From Pedobacter sp. MC2016-05 (lineage in GTDB: Bacteria > Bacteroidota > Bacteroidia > Sphingobacteriales > Sphingobacteriaceae), in contig NZ_JAPIVT010000006.1 in NCBI RefSeq assembly GCF_026239735.1, forward strand, positions 124,001-188,000: DNA of 64,000 nucleotides, given 5' to 3'. Within the stretch, counting starts at the first letter, position 1; each line of letters begins with the position of its first letter. The position numbers were made by a program, and so were the translations under genes. Positions 26,119 to 34,759 of this stretch are shown here, in pieces. The notes beneath the pieces were generated by a model that was not told where the DNA came from, searched no databases, and saw nothing but the letters and a program-made list of their open reading frames with translations.

Positions 26119-28662
26119 ATGCGCTTTTCATTAATTCTCTTTTTATTCTTAATATTTTGCTCGAAACTTTGGGCAAATTTTGCTCCGCCCATAAATGATG
26201 AATTAGTAAATGCGATAAACATCCCAAACACTACCGGATTTTGTAGCGTTGATGCGGCCTATAGTAATGTTGAAGCCACCACATCGACTATGTACAATAA
26301 ACCCACAAGTTGGATAGCAACCGGAAAAGATGTTTGGTTTAAGTTTACCGCTACAAAATACGATGTCAATATTTCAATAAGTGGCCTGGTTAATTCGAGC
26401 AGTACCAATACTTTGATAAGTCCCTTAATTGCATTGTATGCTTTTGATTCATCTACGACAGGAATTAGTGAGATGATTGGTACTTCTACTACTTCTGCCA
26501 ATGTTACTACCTATTATAAGGGAGCATTGGAGCTCGGACAAATTTATTATGTACGTGTTAGTGCAGAAAATGATCAGGTGGGAACTTTCAAACTGTGTTT
26601 AGACAATTATTTTCCTCCTTTGAAACCGGGGCAAGATTGCGGTACAGTTTCGATTTTATGTTCAAAAGAAACTTTTACACAATTAAATGTTACAGGCACA
26701 GGTTCAAATAGAAATGAATCTGCAGGTACATGCTTAGGCACAGAATCGAATTCAGCCTGGTATATGTTTAAGGCTTCCAAAGCGGGATCTTTTACTTTTG
26801 TAATTACGCCAACTGTAACTACCAACGATATTGATTGGATATTTTACGATCTAGGGGTAAATGGAGATTGTAGCATGGTAAATGCATCAAATGCCATTCG
26901 TTGCGCTGCCGGCAGCGGCGTTCAATGTACGCCTACATACTATAAAACTGGGCTAAGTATGACTGAAACCGACTTATCGGAAGCTTCTGGTTGTCCGGCT
27001 GGACAAAACGGCTTTGTTAAATATGTCGATTTAGTTGAAGGGCATACCTATGCTATTTTGATTGATAATTTTTCTAGCGGAAACAATGGCTTCACTTTAG
27101 AATTTGGGGGTGATGCAGATTTGGCAGGACCAAGTGCTGAAATAGCTGTACAGAAGTTAAACCCGTGTACAGACAGCCAGGCATATGTATTTGAAAGTAT
27201 TGCCGCTAATTATGCAGAATTAAAATGGTCATTTGGTGAAGGCGCAAGTTTATCAACAGCGGATGGCATTGGCCCCTACACCATCACCTACAACACGCCG
27301 GGAGAAAAAGTAGTTGTGCTCGAAGCCAAAGGGAGCAATGGTTGTAGTGTGATAACCACAAAGAACTTTATCGTCGCTAAAACGCCCGACAAACCCACTA
27401 TCACTGCATCTGATGTGACCTTATGCCAAGGCGATGTGCTGCAACTTTCAACGCCATTTCTGAACCTTGCTACTTATCACTGGAGCGGACCGAATGGCTT
27501 CACTTCTACCGAACAAAACCCGGCGATACCGAACGTGGGTCTTGAACATATTGGAATTTATAAACTATTTGTACAAGTTGGCGACTGCATTAGTGAAGAA
27601 AATTCATTGGAAATTCTTTCCGTTGATTTGAAACCGGAGGCGGCCTTCTCTATAGTAGTAAATAACAAATGTGAATCGAATCAGAGTTTTTCGTTTGTTA
27701 ATGCATCTAAAAATTATACCAAGCTTAAATGGGATTTCGGTTTATCAGTGCGAACAAATGCTGATGCGGCAAACAACAGTAAAATAATCACTTTTGATTC
27801 ACCAGGACCAAAGACTATTACCTTAACAATTGAAACTGATAATGGCTGTATATCTATCGCTAGCCAAGACATCTTGGTGGAATTGAAGCCTGAGATTCCA
27901 GAAATTTCGATCAACAAGCCTGCTTTCTGCATAAACGATTTGATAAGACTTTCCGTTCCCCAACAGGAAAACATGAGTTACCTGTGGACAGGACCAGACA
28001 ATTTTACCGCAGCCACCAGTAGCGTGGAAATACCGGTAAATAATTTCAGCAAAGCCGGAGAATACAAAATTGTACTTACTTCAGGAACTTGCAGCTCTGA
28101 TCCTACAAGTATAATTATTCCTCCAATTGCCAGAATCCCGATAGCGGGTTTCTATACCGAATCTTCTTTTAATGTCAAGTTTTCAGTGCCTGCCCCAATT
28201 GTTTTTACAAATACGTCTCAATTTGGAGATTATTTTGAGTGGCATTTTGGTGATGGAACCTTTTCGTCTGAAAAAAGCCCTACACATACCTTTCAAACGG
28301 ATGGAACTTTTAGGATTACTTTGACAGCATTTTCAAATAATGGTTGTTGGAATTCGATCACTCAAGGCGATTTGATTGTAAGGAAAGAAGCGTCGATATT
28401 TACACCAAATGCATTTTCGCCAAACGGTGATGGTGTAAACGATGAGTTTGTAGTAGGCATTACTAATCTAAAAAGGTATAGAATTCAAATTTATAACCGA
28501 TATGGCAATCAGGTATTTTTTACCGATAATATCTTCGACAATTGGAAAGGAACCTTTAAAAATACCGAACTACCAACAGGTGTTTATTATTATGTGATTC
28601 TCGGAACTCATTTAAACAATTCAACCGTTAAATATACAGGATCGGTTACGCTATTGCGATAA
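26119..28662 (+). CDS. PKD-domain surface protein with T9SS type B sorting domain
   Basis: This 847-residue protein is exported by a signal peptide (MRFSLILFLFLIFCSKLWA) and should be delivered to the cell surface by the type IX system. The first 320 residues are two similar beta-sandwich modules (VWFKFTATKYDV..., SAWYMFKASKAGSF...). They are followed by alternating PKD and Ig-like domains (KWSFGEGAS, KWDFGLS, FEWHFGDGTF). The last 80 residues (FTPNAFSPNGDGVNDEF ... LPTGVYYYVILG) are the gliding-motility-associated C-terminal sorting signal. An adhesin or structural role is likely. Its stop is one base from the convergent MutS-like gene. Confidence 0.93.
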   Translation: MRFSLILFLFLIFCSKLWANFAPPINDELVNAINIPNTTGFCSVDAAYSNVEATTSTMYNKPTSWIATGKDVWFKFTATKYDVNISISGLVNSSSTNTLISPLIALYAFDSSTTGISEMIGTSTTSANVTTYYKGALELGQIYYVRVSAENDQVGTFKLCLDNYFPPLKPGQDCGTVSILCSKETFTQLNVTGTGSNRNESAGTCLGTESNSAWYMFKASKAGSFTFVITPTVTTNDIDWIFYDLGVNGDCSMVNASNAIRCAAGSGVQCTPTYYKTGLSMTETDLSEASGCPAGQNGFVKYVDLVEGHTYAILIDNFSSGNNGFTLEFGGDADLAGPSAEIAVQKLNPCTDSQAYVFESIAANYAELKWSFGEGASLSTADGIGPYTITYNTPGEKVVVLEAKGSNGCSVITTKNFIVAKTPDKPTITASDVTLCQGDVLQLSTPFLNLATYHWSGPNGFTSTEQNPAIPNVGLEHIGIYKLFVQVGDCISEENSLEILSVDLKPEAAFSIVVNNKCESNQSFSFVNASKNYTKLKWDFGLSVRTNADAANNSKIITFDSPGPKTITLTIETDNGCISIASQDILVELKPEIPEISINKPAFCINDLIRLSVPQQENMSYLWTGPDNFTAATSSVEIPVNNFSKAGEYKIVLTSGTCSSDPTSIIIPPIARIPIAGFYTESSFNVKFSVPAPIVFTNTSQFGDYFEWHFGDGTFSSEKSPTHTFQTDGTFRITLTAFSNNGCWNSITQGDLIVRKEASIFTPNAFSPNGDGVNDEFVVGITNLKRYRIQIYNRYGNQVFFTDNIFDNWKGTFKNTELPTGVYYYVILGTHLNNSTVKYTGSVTLLR

Positions 28663-28663
28663 A

Positions 28664-30478
28664 TTAATCTAAGCTTAAGCCTATTTGTTTCAATAAAATT
28701 GCCGCATTAAAGGTAGAACAAGGACCTTGTTTCAATTTATAATCGAATTCCATTTCTCCGTTTATGATTTGAATATCAAAATGGAAGTTTCTCAAAGTAG
28801 TAGGATGATCCTCTTTCAAATCGGCCAACTGCAAATCGTGTGTGGCAAATAAACCTGGCGTTTTTTCTGCAATCAGCTTTTCTACAAAAACCTTCGACCC
28901 TAAATATTTGTCCTTGCTATTGGTTCCCCGTAACATTTCATCGATGAGTACAAACGTATTTTTGTCTTGTTCGATATTCTTTAAAATCATTTTCAAACGA
29001 TCTAGCTCAGCTTTAAAAGTGGAGGTACTTTCATTTAAAGAATCTTTAATTCTCATATAGCTGTTAATGGAAAAAACAGACAACTGTAATGACCTGGCGC
29101 AAACAGGACCGCCTGCATAAGCTAAAACCATATTGATGCCGAGCGTTCTTAAAAAAGTACTCTTCCCTGCCATATTTGATCCTGTTACAATGTCGACTGT
29201 CGGCTTTGCTTCAAGGTAGAAGTCATTATTAACCCTTCGCTCAACAGCAATTAGCGGGTGTCCAATTTCATTCCCGCTTAATTGAAAACCCTCATCGATT
29301 GAAGGAAAAACCCAGTCTGGCTGGTTATATGCTAAAGTGGCCAACGAAATAATTTCTTCGAAATCGCCCAAATGGTTGAGTGCCGAAATAACATCTTTTG
29401 AAGAGCTTTGGTACCATTTATCCAGACTAATACAACATTGCAAATCCCACAGAAATAATCCATTTAAAAAGCCTCCAACAATAAGATTTAGCCTCGCATC
29501 GAACTTCTGAATTACTTTTGATAATGTTTTTATTTCTTTACTTACCGGGGTTTTTGAGGTAAATAACTGCAGAATATAGCTGCTTTTCCATGGCTGATTT
29601 TCGGCCCACTTTATAGCCTCGGCGTAACTGTTTAATAATCCCGAACCGCCACCAAAACTGTAAAAAACCAGATTAATTTTTGAATTTAAAAAGATATTTA
29701 TACCTAAGTGAATAAAAACAAAAAGCCCTAAAATATTTCCAGATAAACCACCAATAAAAATGGAGGATAAAACTAAGCCAAAGGTAATATATGGAGCAAC
29801 GGCAACATAAATACGCAGCAATTTTTTACGTACAAAGGCAAGCTGCAGACCCAAATCTCCTGCTAATTGCGTTTTGATCTGTTCAATTTTCTCAATATTA
29901 TGGCCGTGCAAGTTGGCTCTGAAATCAAATGTTTCTTCAATTTTTCCTTGCACTTCTTTAATGGCTTCTTGTCTGGCCAAAATTTCAGCTTTTGTTGATT
30001 TAGTAGCTAAACGCCCCGCTAGCAAATCCTTTCCGGTTTTAGTATAACATCTGTTTACCAAAGAAAATAGCGAGGCACGGCCAAAAATATCTAAGTCTGA
30101 TGAATATGGATGAGATTCAGATTCAAACACACTCCCATCCTCATAACCATTTGGTTTGCCATTCAGTTGGTTCCATTCGTTTTGGTAAACCCACAATAAT
30201 TGCTTTTGATAGTCAATTTCACGGTCTAATCTTGCTTGTTTCCTTACCACAAATACAAATCCTACTACCGGAAGCAGCAACGCAAACTGGATCAATGTTC
30301 TGCTGTTATCATCGGCAGAATTTAACAGTAAAACAAAGAATAGTATCTCAGCTAAAAATAAACCTATTCGTACCAGCGAAAGCTGATCGATAAGCTTTTT
30401 TGTTGCTTCAATCTTAGTTGTAACCTCATTAATTTTTTGGCTATAGCCAGATATAATTTGTGCTTGTGTTTTTAACAT
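28664..30478 (-). CDS. Membrane-embedded MutS-like ATPase
   Basis: This 604-residue protein ends in a MutS-type ABC ATPase: Walker A TGSNMAGKST (432-441), a serine/threonine-rich switch STSTFKAELDRL, Walker B FVLIDE (509-514) and the ATHD histidine switch. The first part differs from repair MutS. There is no mismatch-recognition domain, and two hydrophobic pairs (about 35-80 and 218-265) look like transmembrane segments. The middle helical part corresponds to the MutS core. Such MutS-related membrane proteins occur across Bacteroidota and have no established role. It overlaps no neighbour and is convergent with the T9SS protein. Confidence 0.88.
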   Translation of the reverse strand: MLKTQAQIISGYSQKINEVTTKIEATKKLIDQLSLVRIGLFLAEILFFVLLLNSADDNSRTLIQFALLLPVVGFVFVVRKQARLDREIDYQKQLLWVYQNEWNQLNGKPNGYEDGSVFESESHPYSSDLDIFGRASLFSLVNRCYTKTGKDLLAGRLATKSTKAEILARQEAIKEVQGKIEETFDFRANLHGHNIEKIEQIKTQLAGDLGLQLAFVRKKLLRIYVAVAPYITFGLVLSSIFIGGLSGNILGLFVFIHLGINIFLNSKINLVFYSFGGGSGLLNSYAEAIKWAENQPWKSSYILQLFTSKTPVSKEIKTLSKVIQKFDARLNLIVGGFLNGLFLWDLQCCISLDKWYQSSSKDVISALNHLGDFEEIISLATLAYNQPDWVFPSIDEGFQLSGNEIGHPLIAVERRVNNDFYLEAKPTVDIVTGSNMAGKSTFLRTLGINMVLAYAGGPVCARSLQLSVFSINSYMRIKDSLNESTSTFKAELDRLKMILKNIEQDKNTFVLIDEMLRGTNSKDKYLGSKVFVEKLIAEKTPGLFATHDLQLADLKEDHPTTLRNFHFDIQIINGEMEFDYKLKQGPCSTFNAAILLKQIGLSLD

Positions 30479-30521
30479 TATCTTTGAATGGCAGAAAATT
30501 CTAAAGATAGCAAAATATTAA

Positions 30522-30995
30522 ATGAAGATTACTTTAATCGCCATTGGCAAAACGGAGGATAAGTATTTAATTGAGGGGATTGAAAAATACATCAATAGAT
30601 TAAAGCACTATATAAACTTTACATTTTTGCCTTTGCCTGATGTGAAAAATGTTAAGAATTTAAGCGAGGCGCAGCAGAAAGCAAAAGAGGCTGAATTGCT
30701 GCACAAACAAATTAATAATGGCGATGTTGTTATTTTATTGGATGAGAAAGGTAAAAAATATTCTTCGATCGAGTTTTCCAATTACCTGAATAAGCAAATG
30801 ATTGGCAGTGTTCAACATTTAATTTTTATTATTGGAGGGCCATACGGATTTGACGAAACCATTTACAAGCGGGCAAATGGACTGATTTCTTTATCTGATA
30901 TGACTTTTTCACATCAAATGATCCGCTTGTTTTTTGTAGAGCAGTTGTATCGGGGATTTAGCATTTTGAAAGGTGAACCCTATCATCACGCCTAA
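30522..30995 (+). CDS. rlmH: 23S rRNA pseudouridine-1915 N3-methyltransferase RlmH
   Basis: This 157-residue SPOUT-class methyltransferase modifies pseudouridine 1915 in helix 69 of 23S rRNA on assembled ribosomes. MKITLIAIGKTEDKYLIEGIEKY, VILLDEKGKKYSS, LIFIIGGPYGF and the C-terminal MTFSHQMIRLFFVEQLYRGFSILKGEPYHHA are diagnostic, including the knotted SAM site. Length is typical. It is divergent from the MutS-like gene. Confidence 0.97.
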   Translation: MKITLIAIGKTEDKYLIEGIEKYINRLKHYINFTFLPLPDVKNVKNLSEAQQKAKEAELLHKQINNGDVVILLDEKGKKYSSIEFSNYLNKQMIGSVQHLIFIIGGPYGFDETIYKRANGLISLSDMTFSHQMIRLFFVEQLYRGFSILKGEPYHHA

Positions 30996-31064
30996 CTTGC
31001 AAAAGAGAGAAACGAGAGGTAAATATGGAATTTGCATTCCAAAAACATCATAAAATAAAACGAT

Positions 31065-31187
31065 ATGTTAGATAAATATAAACGCAATTACCGATATAGA
31101 AGTAACCAGAGTGGCAACAATAAAATGCTTTGGATCAGTATTATCATTTCATTAATTATTGTGGTAATCCTCTATTATTTCTTTTAA
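31065..31187 (+). CDS. Small single-span membrane protein
   Basis: This 40-residue frame (MLDKYKRNYRYRSNQSGNNK, then MLWISIIISLIIVVILYYFF) has a basic, polar N-terminus and one C-terminal hydrophobic span. It starts 69 bases after rlmH and ends just before a strong terminator, so it may be the last gene of the rlmH unit. No family was recognised. The clean charge/hydrophobic split and the terminator support coding; length limits certainty. Confidence 0.6.
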   Translation: MLDKYKRNYRYRSNQSGNNKMLWISIIISLIIVVILYYFF

Positions 31188-31191
31188 GGCA

Positions 31192-31221
31192 AAAAAACAC
31201 CAAGCTTTTGCCTGGTGTTTT
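31192..31221. terminator. Bidirectional terminator after small membrane protein gene
   Basis: AAACACCAAGC pairs with GCCTGGTGTTT across a TTTT loop (31195-31220), with one mismatch. A-tract and T-tract flank it. It serves the rlmH-side unit and the convergent DUF5606 gene. Confidence 0.82.
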
Positions 31222-31240
31222 AGACAACATTTAGAAAAAA

Positions 31241-31783
31241 CTAAACGCCTTTTTTACTTGTCATGCTTGCTTTTTTAGCAGGAGCAGATGTTTTTGTAGT
31301 TGCTTTGGCACTTCCAGATGCTTTTGTAGCAGTGGATTTTGTTTTCTTATCAGCAGCAACTTTTTCTTCAGCTAATTTCACCTCAGCCGGAGAACCTGGA
31401 GTATCAGGGGTATCTTCGGTAAACAAAGGTAAATCTTTCAATAAGTTATACCAGGTGATGATTTTCTTCATATCAGAAGCGTATACTTTTTCCTGATCGT
31501 GACCTGGAGCCACTTCCAAAAAGTACGAACGTAAATCACCTTTTAAATCTGGAGTAGATCCTTTTTCAGAAATTTTAGCAAAAATATCAGCCAATTTAAT
31601 TTCTTCTTCCTCACCATAAACCGTAATATCTTCTAACGAAGCTAACTTAGTATTGGTAATATTAGCTACAACTTTAGTCTTTTGGGCATCTAAACCCTCC
31701 AAAATGTAGCCTACTTTATTTTGTCCAACCAGCTTAAATAAACCTGGTCTGCCAGATACGGCAACAATTCCTCTTAAATTCAT
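31241..31783 (-). CDS. DUF5606 protein with lysine/alanine-rich tail
   Basis: This 180-residue protein starts MNLRGIVAVSGRPGLFKLVGQNKVGYILEGLD, typical of the DUF5606 family of Bacteroidota. The folded part ends near residue 120 (ITWYNLLKDLPLF). The last 45 residues are rich in lysine, alanine, serine and threonine (KSTATKASGSAKATTKTSAP) and resemble a histone H1-like disordered tail. Function is unknown; the tail could bind nucleic acid. The cyclophilin gene lies upstream on the same strand, separated by a repeat element. Confidence 0.85.
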   Translation of the reverse strand: MNLRGIVAVSGRPGLFKLVGQNKVGYILEGLDAQKTKVVANITNTKLASLEDITVYGEEEEIKLADIFAKISEKGSTPDLKGDLRSYFLEVAPGHDQEKVYASDMKKIITWYNLLKDLPLFTEDTPDTPGSPAEVKLAEEKVAADKKTKSTATKASGSAKATTKTSAPAKKASMTSKKGV

Positions 31784-31796
31784 ATTCTATTTTGTT

Positions 31797-31856
31797 AAGC
31801 GGTTAGCGGTTGGGGGTTAGCGGTTTAAACGCTTATCGCCAAACGCTCAACGCAAT
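31797..31856. repeat. Reiterated-word inverted element between cyclophilin and DUF5606 genes
   Basis: The left arm repeats GCGGTTA three times (AAGCGGTTAGCGGTTGGGGG, then TTAGCGGTTT). The right arm repeats the complement (AAACGCTTATCGCC, AAACGCTCAACGC). The arms meet at AGCGGTTTAAACGCT (31819-31833), almost a perfect palindrome. It fills nearly the whole gap and touches the cyclophilin stop. Confidence 0.75.
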
Positions 31857-32315
31857 TTAATCTTCAATAATTTCGATTCCTAAAATTTTATCTCCCTGGC
31901 GGATATCGTCCACAAGGTCAACATTTTCGACTGCTTTACCAAAAACAGTGTGGTTGCGATCTAAGTGTGCGGTATTTGTTCTGCTGTGGCAGATAAAGAA
32001 TTGAGAACCCCCAGTGTTACGGCCAGCGTGTGCCATCGATAACACACCACGATCGTGGTATTGGTTTTCGCCAGTTAACTCACAATCTATTTTATAACCC
32101 GGACCACCTGTACCTGGCATTCCTGTTGCACCATCTTTAGAATTTGGGCAACCTGTTTGAACCATGAAATCAGGAATTACGCGGTGGAAAGTTACACCAT
32201 CATAGAAACCTTCGTTTGCTAATTTTTTAAAGTTTGCAACTGCTTTCGGAGCATCTTGTTCAAAGAACTCAACAGTCATATTTCCTTTTTCAGTTTTTAT
32301 TATTGCTTTACTCAT
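31857..32315 (-). CDS. Cyclophilin-type peptidyl-prolyl isomerase
   Basis: This 152-residue enzyme catalyses cis-trans isomerisation of proline peptide bonds. FHRVIPDFMVQTG, the deep active-site GVLSMAHAGRNTGGSQFFI and HTVFGKAVENVDLVDDIRQGD are cyclophilin signatures. There is no signal peptide, so it is probably cytoplasmic. It may be co-transcribed with the downstream DUF5606 gene. Confidence 0.95.
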   Translation of the reverse strand: MSKAIIKTEKGNMTVEFFEQDAPKAVANFKKLANEGFYDGVTFHRVIPDFMVQTGCPNSKDGATGMPGTGGPGYKIDCELTGENQYHDRGVLSMAHAGRNTGGSQFFICHSRTNTAHLDRNHTVFGKAVENVDLVDDIRQGDKILGIEIIED

Positions 32316-32438
32316 ATCAATTGTGTGTACTGGTTTTAAATTTTGATCACTTTAAAAACTCCGTGTTTTTAAAAGTAGAGGGCAAAAATAGCAAATTTGT
32401 AGAACTCATACAGCATTAAATTTTTCTAAACAATTTAA

Positions 32439-33731
32439 ATGAGGTATTTTAGTGTTTTACACTCCATCGATTTGAAAAATAAATATTATATCTTACTCAT
32501 TTGCCTGTTAAGCAGTTTTGTTGCTCATGCCTCATCGTTATTGGTTTATATGGATGAAGATCAAAAAAACCACCTCAAAGCTTACGGCATTGCCTACTGG
32601 ACCATCAGCAAACAGGTGGAAGTAGATTGGCTTTTGAACTATCGTGGCGGAAGTTTTCTAATCAAGTATAATAAAACAGTTGAAGACGAGCTTAAAATCA
32701 GAGGCGTTTCTTACGAAGTAATGTCTGATGCCAAAGTGGTTAATCTTCTAAACGAAATCAGCGATCCATCAGTTAATATGGAGATGGTGAAACTGGAGAA
32801 AACACCTAAAATCGCCGTCTATTCCCCTAAAAGTAAATTACCCTGGGATGATGCCGTGACGCTGGTATTAACTTATGCGGAGATACCATACGATGTGATT
32901 TACGACGATGATATTCTACAGGATAAACTGACCAAATACGATTGGCTCCACTTGCATCACGAAGATTTCACTGGACAATATGGTCGCTTTTGGTCTTCAT
33001 TTCGATATGCCACCTGGTACCAGGAGGATGTTAAAAACCAGGAAGCGTTAGCTAAAAAATTAGGTTTCAAAAAAGTTTCAGAAATGAAACTTTCGGTAGC
33101 CAAACACATTAAAGAATACTGTGCCGGCGGTGGCTTTATGTTTGCCATGTGTTCTGGAACGGATAGTTTTGACATTGCCCTAGCTGCAGATGGGGTTGAT
33201 ATTTGCGCCCAAATGTTTGATGGAGATGCCGTTGACCCAAATGCACAATCGAAATTAGACTTTAATAAAAGCCTGGCTTTTCAAAATTTCAAATTGGATA
33301 ACAACCCGATGAATTACGAATTTTCGGATATTGATGTTACCCAAAACCGATCGCTTAACCAGAGCAATGACTACTTTACTTTATTTGAATTCTCTGCTAA
33401 GTGGGATTTGGTTCCAACCATGCTTACCCAAAACCACGATAAGGTAATCAAGGGTTTCATGGGACAAACGACAGCATTTAAAAAATCTGTGGTTAAACCA
33501 AGCGTAACTGTTTTAGGGGAAAACAAAGGTGCCGCAGAAGTACGTTATCTTCATGGAGAAATAGGCAAAGGGCAATTTACCTTTTATGGAGGCCATGATC
33601 CTGAAGATTACCAGCATGCCGTTGGCGACCCACCTACGGATTTAAATTTACATCCAAATTCTGCAGGTTATCGGTTAATATTAAATAATGTTTTGTTTCC
33701 CGCGGCAAAAAAGAAACCGCAAAAAACGTAA
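32439..33731 (+). CDS. Conserved exported protein (database name asparagine synthetase B is doubtful)
   Basis: This 430-residue protein has a signal-peptide-like start (YYILLICLLSSFVAHAS) and a conserved block SLLVYMDEDQKNHLKAYGIAYW...WLLNYRGGSFLIKY. From memory, similar Bacteroidota proteins are named asparagine synthetase B. The ATP-pyrophosphatase SGGxDS motif and the N-terminal Cys glutaminase residue of that enzyme are not visible, and an exported location would not suit it. The C-terminal part (GKGQFTFYGGHDPEDYQHAVGDPPTDL, NSAGYRLILNNVLFP) looks like a glutamine-amidotransferase-like fold, but this is by eye. Function should be treated as unknown. Confidence 0.75.
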   Translation: MRYFSVLHSIDLKNKYYILLICLLSSFVAHASSLLVYMDEDQKNHLKAYGIAYWTISKQVEVDWLLNYRGGSFLIKYNKTVEDELKIRGVSYEVMSDAKVVNLLNEISDPSVNMEMVKLEKTPKIAVYSPKSKLPWDDAVTLVLTYAEIPYDVIYDDDILQDKLTKYDWLHLHHEDFTGQYGRFWSSFRYATWYQEDVKNQEALAKKLGFKKVSEMKLSVAKHIKEYCAGGGFMFAMCSGTDSFDIALAADGVDICAQMFDGDAVDPNAQSKLDFNKSLAFQNFKLDNNPMNYEFSDIDVTQNRSLNQSNDYFTLFEFSAKWDLVPTMLTQNHDKVIKGFMGQTTAFKKSVVKPSVTVLGENKGAAEVRYLHGEIGKGQFTFYGGHDPEDYQHAVGDPPTDLNLHPNSAGYRLILNNVLFPAAKKKPQKT

Positions 33732-33969
33732 TCTGACAGCTAAATTTGTATCCTGTTAGCGAATATTCCTTTTCTGTATACAAAATAAAACATTGAACAG
33801 TCAGTCATTACTATACAACTTCAAGTGATAAAAATCAAATAAAAACCACTGTTAACCAATTATTTATACTGATTGAGCGATCAGCAATATATAGTTTGGC
33901 ACAGCTTTTGGAAAGTGGCAGGTAATTAACATTGAAAACAAAAATTCTTTTACCTAAAGAAAAAATATC

Positions 33970-34677
33970 ATGAAAAAGTTATTACTAAGCGCTTCTGTAG
34001 TTTTATTAGCAACAGGTGCATTTGCCCAATCAACAATGACAGGATCTGACGCAAGATTTGGAATAAAAGCGGGTGTCAATTTATCAAAATTCCGTGCAAG
34101 CGATTTTAATGGCAGCACAGAATTTAACGATAATGTACAAAACAATGTAGGATTTAACGTTACAGCTTTCGCCGATTTTGGTGTAGGAAACAACTTCTTT
34201 ATCCAACCTGGAGTATCACTTCAAAATAAAGGTGCTAAGTTTGAGCAGACTAATACTATTGCTGGTGTTACCAATACTACGTCAAACAAAGTAAATTTAA
34301 TGGCTATTGAAGTGCCTATCAATGCAGTATTCAGAATCCCTACAGGTGATGCTGGAGCTATCCAGATTTCAGCTGGTCCTTACGTTGGTTTTAATATCTC
34401 TGGAAAAAACAAGTTTGAAACAGTAACTACTGGTGGTAATGCTGCAGGAACAGTTTCTGATGAGAATGATTTAGAATTTGGTAGCAGCACAGATAAAGAC
34501 TACGCCTCAACAGATTTCGGTGCTAACTTTGGTTTAGCATATCGTACTAATTCTGGCTTCTTGGTAGGTGCAAATTATGGTTTAGGTTTATCAAACCTTG
34601 TTCCAAAAGATTCAAGATCTGGTGATGGCAAATTAACTAACCGCGTATTAGGTTTCTCAGTGGGATATTCTTTCTAG
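33970..34677 (+). CDS. Outer membrane beta-barrel protein (porin family)
   Basis: This 235-residue protein has a signal peptide ending in AFAQ and the OMP_b-brl_2 pattern: RFGIKAGVNLSKFRA, alternating beta-strands such as FIQPGVSLQNKGAKF and a last strand NRVLGFSVGYSF that ends in phenylalanine, the usual signal for barrel insertion. It is likely a small eight-strand barrel of the outer membrane. No substrate is known. A 238-bp upstream gap and a terminator downstream mark it as its own unit. Confidence 0.9.
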   Translation: MKKLLLSASVVLLATGAFAQSTMTGSDARFGIKAGVNLSKFRASDFNGSTEFNDNVQNNVGFNVTAFADFGVGNNFFIQPGVSLQNKGAKFEQTNTIAGVTNTTSNKVNLMAIEVPINAVFRIPTGDAGAIQISAGPYVGFNISGKNKFETVTTGGNAAGTVSDENDLEFGSSTDKDYASTDFGANFGLAYRTNSGFLVGANYGLGLSNLVPKDSRSGDGKLTNRVLGFSVGYSF

Positions 34678-34703
34678 GCCTAAGCAATTTATAAAAGCTT
34701 AAA

Positions 34704-34742
34704 GAAAATGGCATTTTGGTTTCTCCAGAATGCCATTTTTTT
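34704..34742. terminator. Terminator between beta-barrel gene and porin gene
   Basis: AAAATGGCATT (34705-34715) and AATGCCATTTT (34729-34739) are perfect arms, followed by further T residues. It lies between two convergent genes. Confidence 0.85.
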
Positions 34743-34759
34743 ATGCGAATAAATCTTTT

